Below are positions 43,098-50,330 of a stretch of DNA of 64,000 nucleotides, piece after piece. Numbering within the stretch: the stretch's first letter is position 1; every line of letters begins with the position of its first letter. The notes under the pieces were generated by a model. It was not told the origin of the DNA, did not search any database, and worked only from the letters and a program-made list of their open reading frames with translations. The DNA comes from JAOUFP01 sp963801505 (lineage in GTDB: Bacteria > Nitrospirota > Thermodesulfovibrionia > Thermodesulfovibrionales > UBA6898), in NCBI GenBank assembly GCA_963801505.1, contig CAWDEY010000024.1, positions 68,915 through 132,914 of the forward strand, read 5' to 3'. The translations under genes and the position numbers were made by a program.

Positions 43098-43186
43098 ATA
43101 GTCTGTAGGTGTTTAGGTGGACAGGTGGAAAAGCCTTGATTCGTTCTTTGCGCAGTCCTAACAGACTGCAGTCTAAATAACCTGAT
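43098..43186. repeat. Dispersed 88-base repeat (family B), minus orientation
   Basis: It runs from atagtctgtaggtgtttagg to gcagtctaaataacctg and is the reverse complement of the 8968-9056 copy with scattered changes. It begins at the very stop codon of hisE and may end the transcript or lie just before the HIT gene promoter. Confidence 0.7.
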
Positions 43187-43207
43187 TGTACAAAAAGGAG
43201 GCAGGCC

Positions 43208-43552
43208 ATGAACGTTTGCCTGTTTTGCAGGATCAGCGCAAAAGAAATCCCTGCAAAGATTATTTATGAAGATAGTGACGCTGTTGCCTTTAACGACATA
43301 AATCCCCAGGCCCCGGTTCATGTCCTCATAATACCCAAAAAACATATCTCCACCTCCCTGGATATAACTGATGAAGATAATGTTCTGATCGGTCGTTTGT
43401 TCCAGGTAGCAGCAAAGATCGCCTCAGAAAAAGGCATAGATAAACAGGGCTTCCGGCTGGTCATGAATACCAACGCAGATGCAGGTCAGTCAGTGTTTCA
43501 TATCCACCTGCACCTCCTGGGAGGCAGGCAGATGCACTGGCCGCCGGGCTGA
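43208..43552 (+). CDS. HIT family protein (HinT type)
   Basis: A 114-residue histidine triad hydrolase. CLFCRISAKEIPAKIIYED gives the N-terminal cysteines, VHVLIIPKKHI follows, and the triad HIHLHLLGG is complete. It hydrolyses AMP-linked phosphoramidates. AAGGAGG lies a few bases upstream of the ATG. Confidence 0.95.
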   Translation: MNVCLFCRISAKEIPAKIIYEDSDAVAFNDINPQAPVHVLIIPKKHISTSLDITDEDNVLIGRLFQVAAKIASEKGIDKQGFRLVMNTNADAGQSVFHIHLHLLGGRQMHWPPG

Positions 43553-43566
43553 TTGCAAGCGCCCAG

Positions 43567-43713
43567 CTATTTAAAAGCGCTGGCAACCTTGCTGCCTGAT
43601 CCGCTTATCCCGGATTTAATCCCGGGAACCATGAAAATAAAGACAAGGACAATAGCGATAAATACCGCAACCATGGCATATTCAATCATCGTCTGTCCCT
43701 TTTCACTTCTCAG
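43567..43713 (-). CDS. Orphan Flp-type (type IVb) pilin without ATG
   Basis: On the minus strand the frame reads LRSEKGQTMIEYAMVAVFIA and then a hydrophobic stretch to SGSGSKVASAFK and stop. The EKG|QTMIE string is the class of cleavage site used by Flp prepilins (Gly before the cut, Glu at +5), followed by one long helix. No ATG lies before the site; CTG at 43713, ten bases after GAGG, is the only candidate. ATG 43689 would start inside the cleavage site. No other pilus genes are nearby. It may use a rare start or be a remnant. Confidence 0.65.
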   Translation of the reverse strand: MRSEKGQTMIEYAMVAVFIAIVLVFIFMVPGIKSGISGSGSKVASAFK

Positions 43714-43817
43714 AAAAGATAATCCTCAAGGTCCGGGCAGGTAGCGGGAATTATGAAGGTTCCAAAAGTGATGTACATATGACATAATCTGGATAACAAA
43801 CAATAGAGGTGACACCG

Positions 43818-44468
43818 ATGAAGGTAATGGCATTTAACGGAAGTCCAAGAAAAAAATGGAACACAGCAATGTTGCTTGAGAAAGCCCTTAAAGGAGCCGC
43901 CTCCCAGGGGGCAGAAACAGAACTCTTTCATTTGTACGATCTTGACTTTAAGGGATGCATAAGCTGTTTTGCCTGTAAAACCAGGGGTGGCAAAAGCTAT
44001 GGCAGGTGTGCCGTGAAGGATGACCTGAAGCCAGTCTTCAGGAAGATTGAAAAAGCCGATGCAATCATCCTGGGCTCCCCAATCTATTTTGGCAGCGTCT
44101 CCGGAGAGATGAAGTCATTTATGGAGCGCCTGCTGTTTCCATATCTGACATATACAGACCCTCCTCAATCGCTTTTTCCCAAAAGGATCATGACTGGGTT
44201 TATCTATACGATGAATGTAACGGAAAATCAAATGAAGGAATGGGGATACCTTCAACTTTTCAACCAGCATGAAAGGATTCTTAAAATGATATATGGGGCT
44301 TCTGAGTATATTTGCAGCTTTGACACGTATCAGTTTAAGGATTATTCAAAGGTGGTTTCAGACCGTTTTGATCCCGTGAAAAAAGCCAAGAGACGTGAGG
44401 AGATATTTCCTGTTGAATGCGACAAAGCCTTTGAAATGGGCGCAAGATTTGCCCTCAGCTGGAAGTAA
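43818..44468 (+). CDS. Flavodoxin-like NADPH-dependent FMN reductase family protein
   Basis: About 216 residues. The N-terminus MAFNGSPRKKWNTAMLLEKA is an FMN phosphate-binding loop. CISCFACKTRGGKSYGRCAV carries a cluster of cysteines like those in iron-sulfur flavoproteins or disulfide-bearing flavin reductases, and GSPIYFGSVSGEMKSFMER binds the flavin ring. It probably reduces quinones, metals or disulfides. I start at ATG 43818 with AGAGGTG upstream; a GTG at 43809 is part of that site. Confidence 0.87.
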   Translation: MKVMAFNGSPRKKWNTAMLLEKALKGAASQGAETELFHLYDLDFKGCISCFACKTRGGKSYGRCAVKDDLKPVFRKIEKADAIILGSPIYFGSVSGEMKSFMERLLFPYLTYTDPPQSLFPKRIMTGFIYTMNVTENQMKEWGYLQLFNQHERILKMIYGASEYICSFDTYQFKDYSKVVSDRFDPVKKAKRREEIFPVECDKAFEMGARFALSWK

Positions 44469-44525
44469 TATTTATTGTTTAACTTCTTCGGGTAGATTTT
44501 TGCTCTCACAGGAACGGGACATCCT

Positions 44526-44927
44526 TCACTTTATCTCGATTCCTGTATCTCCCTCCCCAATGAGCGGGAGTATTTTGTCCACCCGGAAGTGAATAAGGAA
44601 TTTAGGTCCCTTGGCTTCATCTTCCTCCGCTGTAAGGTGTCGTCTCGTCATTTTATCAATCAACTCGCTATCATTGTCCTCTTTTATCTTTTTCAAAAAT
44701 AGTCTTATTCCTTTATAACCATGACCTTCCTCAATAAACATATAGGAGGCGTAGGGATTGGTCTTTAAGTTCTCGTGGGTAAGTCTTTTCCTCATGACAA
44801 AAGCAATTGTGCCGTCAGCAAAGACGTGGGGTCTTGAATATATTGCTGATGTTACCATGCCGTCAGCATTGGCAGAGGAAAGTATGCTCTTTCCTTCCCT
44901 GCTCTCAAGGTACTGTTTCAATTTCAT
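44526..44927 (-). CDS. Pyridoxamine 5'-phosphate oxidase-like flavin protein
   Basis: About 134 residues with a split-barrel flavin-binding outline: LSSANADGMVTSAIYSRPHV, ADGTIAFVMRKRLTHENL and NPYASYMFIEEG. Such proteins bind FMN, F420 or heme. The F420 genes at the right end give a thin reason to consider F420, but nothing in the sequence decides. I start at ATG 44927, where GGAG lies six bases upstream; a longer frame to 44987 lacks one. It is convergent with the flavodoxin-like gene. Confidence 0.82.
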   Translation of the reverse strand: MKLKQYLESREGKSILSSANADGMVTSAIYSRPHVFADGTIAFVMRKRLTHENLKTNPYASYMFIEEGHGYKGIRLFLKKIKEDNDSELIDKMTRRHLTAEEDEAKGPKFLIHFRVDKILPLIGEGDTGIEIK

Positions 44928-44995
44928 GATTGTCTCCTGTTTTTGCAAAGTACTTATTAAGTATAGGTTGCCATGCGTCCGACACAACCCTTCTG

Positions 44996-46369
44996 CTAAC
45001 TCCTTTCCCTGAGCGGGTATTCTTTTTTCTGCAGATAATCGTAGCGCAGATTACGACCCGGCTGATAGCATAGGGCAAGAATAGAATCTTGTGATTCTTT
45101 TATTGTGCTATATTCAGCAAAATCCAGTGTCCTAATAATGGCTTCAAAAACTCTGATAGCTCCTGAATGGTTTGCAAGAAGAATCCTCTTTCCTGAATTA
45201 CGGTTCAGCAAATCAACAAAACTATGAGCAATTCTCCAATCTGCTTCGATAAGGGTTTCTCCCTCGGGGTAATGGTAAAACCTGTTTTTAAACATTTTAG
45301 CTACTTTGGCCCTTGTTTCCGGGGTAGGTTCTTTTCCGCCACTATAAATTTTAACAGCCTCTTCAACTATTTCGTTCTTGTGTCTGAAGGTAAGTCCACC
45401 ATACTTTTGTGAATTCAGTCCGAATAAAGCATTAAAAGCCATATTGGTGTATCCGGATGCCTTCAAAAAATAACGCGCTGTTTGTTCGGTATTCTCTGAT
45501 TCGCTCCCATAAACCTGTATTGGAGCATCTTTAGACCACAACCAAAGAGGGTACCCGGCTTTATCAAGTACGTCAACAGCAACTTTGAAATCTTTACCTA
45601 ATTCTTTTGCAGTATCAGTACCCTCTATCTTTAAAAAATTACTCCTTGCTCCTGATATTCTGCGGTTTTTATCCCAGGTATCCCAACAACCTGAACCTAC
45701 AAATTCCGGGTTCTCACCACCTGATTCATGAATAGACTTGCCATGCCTTATCATAATAACATGAGTTTGATTCATTGGTACGTAAGCTTGTGGAAACATC
45801 GGCAGTGCCTTACCATTAGGCAACCATACCATCCCCTCATTCATACTCAGCCCGCTGCCGTCTTCCAATACTCTGCCGGACAACCGTCTCTCACCATTAA
45901 CATCAACAGCCATATCATCTGCCAAAACTAATTTGGAACGATAGCGTGTCATTGTAGAACCAATAGAGGGGATATTCTGAGGACATAAAACATCACTGAA
46001 TTTACTGATGCTGAAAGTCTGCAATAACAATCTTCTGAAGCTGTCATTTTTTATTAATCCATTCCATGCCAGGTAAAATAAATTAGGGGCATGGGGAATT
46101 CTGTAGCGGATAAATTCATATTTCTCTTTGATGTAGTTATAAGGTGATATTCCTTTTTCCAACGCATCAATAAAAAAATAAATATCCTTACTGATAACCT
46201 TCAGATTATTAATAAAATCTTTTGTGACATCTGTTTCACTAAGCTGCAACTTATCACCATATACCACCCTAAGAAAAGCAATGTCCTGCTTTACGCTCTC
46301 TTCGGTATGGCAATTATGAAATTCGGAATGTTCACGCTGTGAAAAATAATTGGGCCGATTCAAAGACAA
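44996..46369 (-). CDS. Histidine phosphatase domain protein with unknown N-terminal domain
   Basis: A 457-residue soluble protein. The C-terminal half is a histidine phosphatase: VIMIRHGKSIHESGGE gives the phospho-accepting RHG, and LLANHSGAIRVFEAI gives the second histidine. The first 200 residues (VKQDIAFLRVVYGDKLQLSE, NYIKEKYEFIRYRIPHAPN, and ADDMAVDVNGERRLSGRVLE) match no family I know. The phosphatase substrate is unknown. The gene is more AT-rich than the housekeeping genes and lies in an accessory stretch that ends at tRNA-Leu. A phosphatase fused to an unassigned domain. Confidence 0.75.
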   Translation of the reverse strand: MSLNRPNYFSQREHSEFHNCHTEESVKQDIAFLRVVYGDKLQLSETDVTKDFINNLKVISKDIYFFIDALEKGISPYNYIKEKYEFIRYRIPHAPNLFYLAWNGLIKNDSFRRLLLQTFSISKFSDVLCPQNIPSIGSTMTRYRSKLVLADDMAVDVNGERRLSGRVLEDGSGLSMNEGMVWLPNGKALPMFPQAYVPMNQTHVIMIRHGKSIHESGGENPEFVGSGCWDTWDKNRRISGARSNFLKIEGTDTAKELGKDFKVAVDVLDKAGYPLWLWSKDAPIQVYGSESENTEQTARYFLKASGYTNMAFNALFGLNSQKYGGLTFRHKNEIVEEAVKIYSGGKEPTPETRAKVAKMFKNRFYHYPEGETLIEADWRIAHSFVDLLNRNSGKRILLANHSGAIRVFEAIIRTLDFAEYSTIKESQDSILALCYQPGRNLRYDYLQKKEYPLRERS

Positions 46370-46654
46370 CCTCCATGCTTGGTCAAAACACTATTAAATA
46401 TTTTCTCAAAATAGTCCATCTGTTTTCTTTATGGCTATTTTATACAGTTTCTTTCCCTTTGCAAAAAATACCATAGTCCTATTCTTATAGATTACCATAT
46501 TACCGTTAATGTCTCGTTTATTCCCGGATTATTGTTTTTTCTATACCCTCATACCGATTTTTTGGTCAGGTCGCCATTACAATTTTATCGCCCCTGATAT
46601 TTTTGTCACTTTCGTCAGTCCGATTCGATTTACTATCAAAAACCTGCCAGATAA
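46370..46654. other. AT-rich gene-free stretch
   Basis: No coding region or RNA recognised. It separates the phosphatase gene from a coding remnant on the other strand and should contain the phosphatase promoter. Confidence 0.35.
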
Positions 46655-46936
46655 TTTTTACGGTATATTTTTCTGAACCAGATATATATCTTTGGCAGCC
46701 TCACGGAATATCTCCTTCCCTCCGGAAAGGGCAGGTTTTTATGTCTCGATATCAACCCATCCACACAGGTTGATAGAGGCTCATTTAGCTTTGTAGGCTG
46801 GATACAGGATGACAATAAGGAGAATATTGAAGTGCTGAAGGCTGTCATCAAAATACGTATCAAGGATGATATATCGATAGGAATTGACCCCGACTTTATC
46901 GTCAAGACCATAACGTCAGAAATGATGTCATTTTAG
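46655..46936 (+). pseudogene. C-terminal remnant of an unknown protein
   Basis: After a stop codon at 46652 the plus strand stays open for 94 codons with protein-like content: PSGKGRFLCLDINPSTQVDR, VGWIQDDNKENIEVLKAVIK and IKDDISIGIDPDFIV. No ATG begins it (only CTG and TTA-type codons near the front). It looks like the 3' end of a decayed gene. The complementary frame is less protein-like. No family recognised. Confidence 0.35.
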
Positions 46937-47013
46937 CCGCAGAAACAAAAGCTGAAGTTTTGTAGCTAATGCCTTTTAGTTTAGATGGTCAGGCTTTAGT
47001 AAAAGCTGTGATT

Positions 47014-47358
47014 TTAGTGATAATCGTGAGTGCCTAGTATCACCTTAATCCCCGTTTTTTCCGTAATCATCCTGGCGAGGTCTTCAGGACTGGTATAAGG
47101 ACAACCCGGCTTCGACTTTGCCATACAGGAGCTCAGGTGAATCACATCAGGTTTTATCTCAGACAATTTCATGGACATACCAATATTGGGAATGACGGTA
47201 CGACCAGGACACTCACAGGTAAAGAAAGCGACTACGTTAGATTTTTCTTCGTAGTTCCCATCCCCGAGGGCAGCAGCTTTAAGGCATCTCCATTCCCCAG
47301 GACAACCATACCCGCTGTCCATATATGCCCCGCATCCAATGACTGCAACATTCTTCAC
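47014..47358 (-). CDS. CGGC domain protein
   Basis: A 114-residue protein with cysteines in the CGGC-domain pattern: VAVIGCGAYMDSGYGCPGEW, RCLKAAALGDG, FFTCECPGR, HLSSCMAKSKPGCPY. The family is thought to bind metal and is common in anaerobes; its role is unknown. A ribosome site (GGAGG) lies upstream. The GGDEF gene is 25 bases upstream on the same strand, so the two are probably co-transcribed. Confidence 0.85.
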   Translation of the reverse strand: MKNVAVIGCGAYMDSGYGCPGEWRCLKAAALGDGNYEEKSNVVAFFTCECPGRTVIPNIGMSMKLSEIKPDVIHLSSCMAKSKPGCPYTSPEDLARMITEKTGIKVILGTHDYH

Positions 47359-47383
47359 TATAGTTTCCTCCTAAACGATAAAA

Positions 47384-48292
47384 TTACAAATCTATTGTCT
47401 GTTCCCTTTTTTTCTTCTTCTCTTCGTACATTAACCTGTCTGCTTCTTGTAATGCCTCTAATAAATGTCCATCTTCAGCTAAAGTTGAACAACCCATACT
47501 CACCACCAATTCATAGTCAGCAGTTGCGAACTCATTATTCCACTCCTCAACATATTGTTGAATTCTTGAGACGATTTCAGCACTACCATTATCTTCACTT
47601 GCCATAGAAGTAATTATTAGAAATTCATCACCGCCAAACCTGCACACAACATCCGATTTTCTCGTTGCTTTTGTTAATATTGCAGCACACTCTTTCAGGA
47701 CTCCGTCACCGTGCAGATGACCATAAGTATCATTTATTTGTTTGAAGTTATCTATATCAACCATAATAATGTGAATATCCTGGTTGTTACGTTTTGCATA
47801 TTCTATTTCTCTTGCCATTGTTTCATTGAAATAATTTCTGTTATACAACCCGGTCAAAAAATCCCTCATTGCCAAAGTCCTTAATTTATCCTGCGTTCCT
47901 TTCAGGCTATGCACAAGTGTTATCAAATGTTCATATATTTCTACTACTGGATTTGCATAAACTGCGGTTTGATAAACATCGCATTCCGTGCAGCTTTTAT
48001 ACTTCAGGGCAAATTCCCCCCTTGTTTTTCCTTCGCACATAGTACCAGCCGCCAACCAACAACGGACTTTTGTATTCTGAAATGCAGGACAGTCACTTTT
48101 GGAACACTTTTTTATTTCCCAGCACCTGATTGGTGAACCCTCTACTATTTCTGGTAGCCATTTTTCCCATGCAGAATAATCATCGTGCAATGATAATTCA
48201 ATTAATAAACGAATATCATTTGCCAGATTTTTTAATGCCTTCTTAATCGGATGGTCATCAGGCAAATTTTCTATATCTTGTTTGTTTTGCAT
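47384..48292 (-). CDS. Cysteine-rich two-CW domain diguanylate cyclase
   Basis: A 302-residue soluble protein. Residues about 57-108 carry CWEIKKCSKSDCPAF, then RCWLAAGTMCEG and CTECDVYQ, the two-CW domain pattern that probably binds a metal or a cluster. A coiled linker follows. The GGDEF domain has MVDIDNFKQINDTYGHLHGD and CRFGGDEF, so it should make c-di-GMP. The first 55 residues are helical. Input may be redox or metal state, as inference. It is followed by the CGGC gene, another cysteine-rich protein. Confidence 0.88.
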   Translation of the reverse strand: MQNKQDIENLPDDHPIKKALKNLANDIRLLIELSLHDDYSAWEKWLPEIVEGSPIRCWEIKKCSKSDCPAFQNTKVRCWLAAGTMCEGKTRGEFALKYKSCTECDVYQTAVYANPVVEIYEHLITLVHSLKGTQDKLRTLAMRDFLTGLYNRNYFNETMAREIEYAKRNNQDIHIIMVDIDNFKQINDTYGHLHGDGVLKECAAILTKATRKSDVVCRFGGDEFLIITSMASEDNGSAEIVSRIQQYVEEWNNEFATADYELVVSMGCSTLAEDGHLLEALQEADRLMYEEKKKKREQTIDL

Positions 48293-48376
48293 GAGGTTTC
48301 TTTTCTAAAGTTTTGATTAGCAGGGAATATTATAAGCAAAAGGAAAGATGTTTTGTCAAAAAAAACTGAACTAACT

Positions 48377-48640
48377 TCACTTACAAAGCCTACAGGAAGA
48401 ATCAATTAGATTATTTCTTCTGGAAGGCAAGTCAGCTATATAACTGATAGTACTGCTTTCTCTTTGTCCATTAAAAGTCTCGCATAGGTCTTGATACCGA
48501 CAGGTATACTCTATTGAAAGAAATCCTTGGGCTAAGTCCTCCCCCTGAAGGGTGGTCAATAGATTCTGATGCTGGAGCAAGAGAATGCCCTCAAAGTCAG
48601 TGAGAACAGCTTTACGATACTGTATGGTCGGTTCAGTCAT
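48377..48640 (-). pseudogene. GNAT acetyltransferase, broken
   Basis: The frame starts TEPTIQYRKAVLTDFEGILL and reads QGFLSIEY, the front of a GNAT domain. It then loses likeness. A second frame shortly after reads KTYARLLMDKEKAVLSVI, which would be the natural continuation, and it too stops soon. The acetyl-CoA binding part is missing. It begins just after the stop of the 124-residue gene, so it was once part of that operon. Confidence 0.6.
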
Positions 48641-48644
48641 GAGG

Positions 48645-49019
48645 TTACCGTTTCTTTCGTTCCTTCGGTTCAACACCAAATCGCTGGTCATTCATCCTTA
48701 TAGCTTCAACAATATCAGATGCTACTGTTTCAAAGTCTTCTGATGCTTCAGGCAGGTAAAGCCATTTCTTCAGGACAGTATGCTGTTGTATGGTCTTAAA
48801 GTCTTCACGGATACTTGCATGGAACTCATGGTCCGTTGGAATCAATAAGCCATTCCAGGGCTCTGCCCCTGAAGTAAGCAATAGAATTAACCGCCCATGA
48901 AGATAACAGGCTTGGCACCCAAACATATGCTTTTGCAGATAGCTGGGTTCATCAATGAGCGGTTCTATTACCCATAAGAGGGGATGAAGTTTCTTAGTCT
49001 TCTTCTTCTTAGATGCCAT
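48645..49019 (-). CDS. TfoX-like or MmcQ-like small protein, tentative
   Basis: A 124-residue protein: LLWVIEPLIDEPSYLQKHMF, GCQACYLHGRLILLLTSG, EPWNGLLIPTDHEFHASI. The KHMFG...L.GR.. pattern recalls TfoX N-terminal or related small domains, but the match is by eye. Its ends are lysine-rich. It directly precedes the broken acetyltransferase on the same strand. Confidence 0.6.
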   Translation of the reverse strand: MASKKKKTKKLHPLLWVIEPLIDEPSYLQKHMFGCQACYLHGRLILLLTSGAEPWNGLLIPTDHEFHASIREDFKTIQQHTVLKKWLYLPEASEDFETVASDIVEAIRMNDQRFGVEPKERKKR

Positions 49020-49166
49020 ATTGAGATTTTACATTAGAGCTGCAAATATGGTATTTTAAATACTCCCCGCAAGGCTTTTGGATCTGTCTTATATCTAGAA
49101 GGTCTTCTCCAAAAGGGACTCTATCACAATGATGTTAATAAATTATTTTATATTATATAACAAATA

Positions 49167-49517
49167 ATGAAGGTTAAAGGCTTTTCTAAGGCATTTCTTT
49201 TTCATCTGCATTGGAAGGGAAAGCTCAAAAAATATATTGATGGAAATGGAGATTTTGATGTTGCGAAAATTTCTCCGGAAGCTTGTAGATTTGGAAAGTG
49301 GCTTTGCTCCGATGAAATAAAACAATATGCTTCTCCTGTTGAAATACAAAAACTTGTCTCATTGCATACGGACATCCATGACACAGCCAAACGAGCTTAT
49401 GATTTAAAAATATTAGGTCAAGATAATGCAGCACGAAAAGAATTGAGCAAAATTGATAAATACAGCATGAAATTATCTTCTCTGTTAACTGCTCTGAGGG
49501 TAATCACCCCCAATTAG
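49167..49517 (+). CDS. Stand-alone CZB (chemoreceptor zinc-binding) domain protein
   Basis: A 116-residue helical protein made only of a CZB domain. The pattern H at FHLHWKGKLKKYI, the ACRFGKWL cysteine, and HTDIHDTAKRAYDL supplies the Cys and His zinc ligands. CZB domains usually end chemoreceptors or diguanylate cyclases and sense zinc or oxidants such as hypochlorous acid. Standing alone, it may act on a partner in trans. It lies about 870 bases from the two-CW diguanylate cyclase, in the opposite direction. Confidence 0.82.
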   Translation: MKVKGFSKAFLFHLHWKGKLKKYIDGNGDFDVAKISPEACRFGKWLCSDEIKQYASPVEIQKLVSLHTDIHDTAKRAYDLKILGQDNAARKELSKIDKYSMKLSSLLTALRVITPN

Positions 49518-49676
49518 AGCTTTAGCTTGCTGTTTAAGTTTCACCACTGGCTCCTTAAGGGGACCGCTACACTGACAAGCCGGAAGTTTAAAACTTAATA
49601 TTTCTGTAATACTCCTGTAACATCCATCCGATAAAATATTCTTGGATTTGAAACATAAAGAAAGGAGGTATACGAC

Positions 49677-49886
49677 ATGAATCAAATAGCAATGAACATT
49701 ACTGAAGAAAAGGAAGTATGTCCGTACTGTGATGATAATGCTGACACATGTAACGCATCTGTGACTTCCCTGAAACTTGGGGCTTTGTTAAGGTTAAATC
49801 GTTGCAACAGCGAAAACTATGACAATTGTTCTCTGTTTTTGGCGAAATGTTTAAGAAGTGGTAGACAATACAGATACGCTTCTTAA
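49677..49886 (+). CDS. Small cysteine-rich protein
   Basis: A 69-residue protein with seven cysteines: EEKEVCPYCDDNADTCNAS, then NRCNSENYDNCSLFLAKCL. The spacing suggests a metal or cluster site. AAAGGAGG lies eight bases before the ATG, a strong ribosome site. I recall similar short Cys proteins from other anaerobes but cannot name the family. It stands alone next to tRNA-Leu. Confidence 0.65.
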   Translation: MNQIAMNITEEKEVCPYCDDNADTCNASVTSLKLGALLRLNRCNSENYDNCSLFLAKCLRSGRQYRYAS

Positions 49887-50066
49887 ATCCCCCCCTCCAT
49901 GACCTCACAACACTTTCCCCGTTTCAATACTTTCTCTCCTCCTTTTGTCTGGACTATGAAGACTGAAGCTGATGAAGAAGCAGAAAGAGTAAATCTTGTT
50001 CACGGTCTGTTCACGGTGTTTTTGGGGATTCCAGAAAGATAACTATTTGATTTACAGGAAAGATAA
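49887..50066. other. Flank of tRNA-Leu with a repeated motif
   Basis: No gene. The motif at 49997-50017 is TGTTCACGGT twice with a C between, identical to the one at 14170-14190 beside the tRNA-Sec end copy. A short string (gaagactgaagctgatgaag) resembles the gctgaagg repeat unit. No second copy of the tRNA-Leu 3' end was found in the window. Confidence 0.5.
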
Positions 50067-50149
50067 TGGTGCCGAAGGCGGGACTCGAACCCGCATGGTC
50101 GCCCACACGCCCCTCAAACGTGCGTGTCTACCAGTTCCACCACTTCGGC
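50067..50149 (-). tRNA. tRNA-Leu (anticodon GAG)
   Basis: An 83-base class II tRNA on the minus strand. Acceptor GCCGAAG pairs with CTTCGGC, discriminator A and encoded CCA follow. The D arm has the leucine-type TGGTGGAACTGGTAGACA string, the anticodon loop reads TTTGAGG with anticodon GAG, the variable arm is long, and the T arm is GCGGGTTCGAGTCCCGC. It reads CUC and CUU codons. Confidence 0.95.
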
Positions 50150-50330
50150 ACAGCAATAATTTTAATATATTCGCACCATTGTTTGCAAGCAGCAATTGTT
50201 AATAAATTGCAATTTTATCCGGAATAGGTTTAAAATAGGTCATTAAATGTCAAGCCCTATTCGTGCAGTACTCCAGCCGCTTGGATCTGTCAGGCGCTTT
50301 TAAAATCATAAAAACATAAAAGAGGTCATT

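Noticed and set aside
44526..44927. F420-dependent enzyme linked to the F420 cluster
   Set aside because: The split-barrel fold alone does not separate FMN, F420 and heme binders, and the F420 block may not belong to this chromosome.
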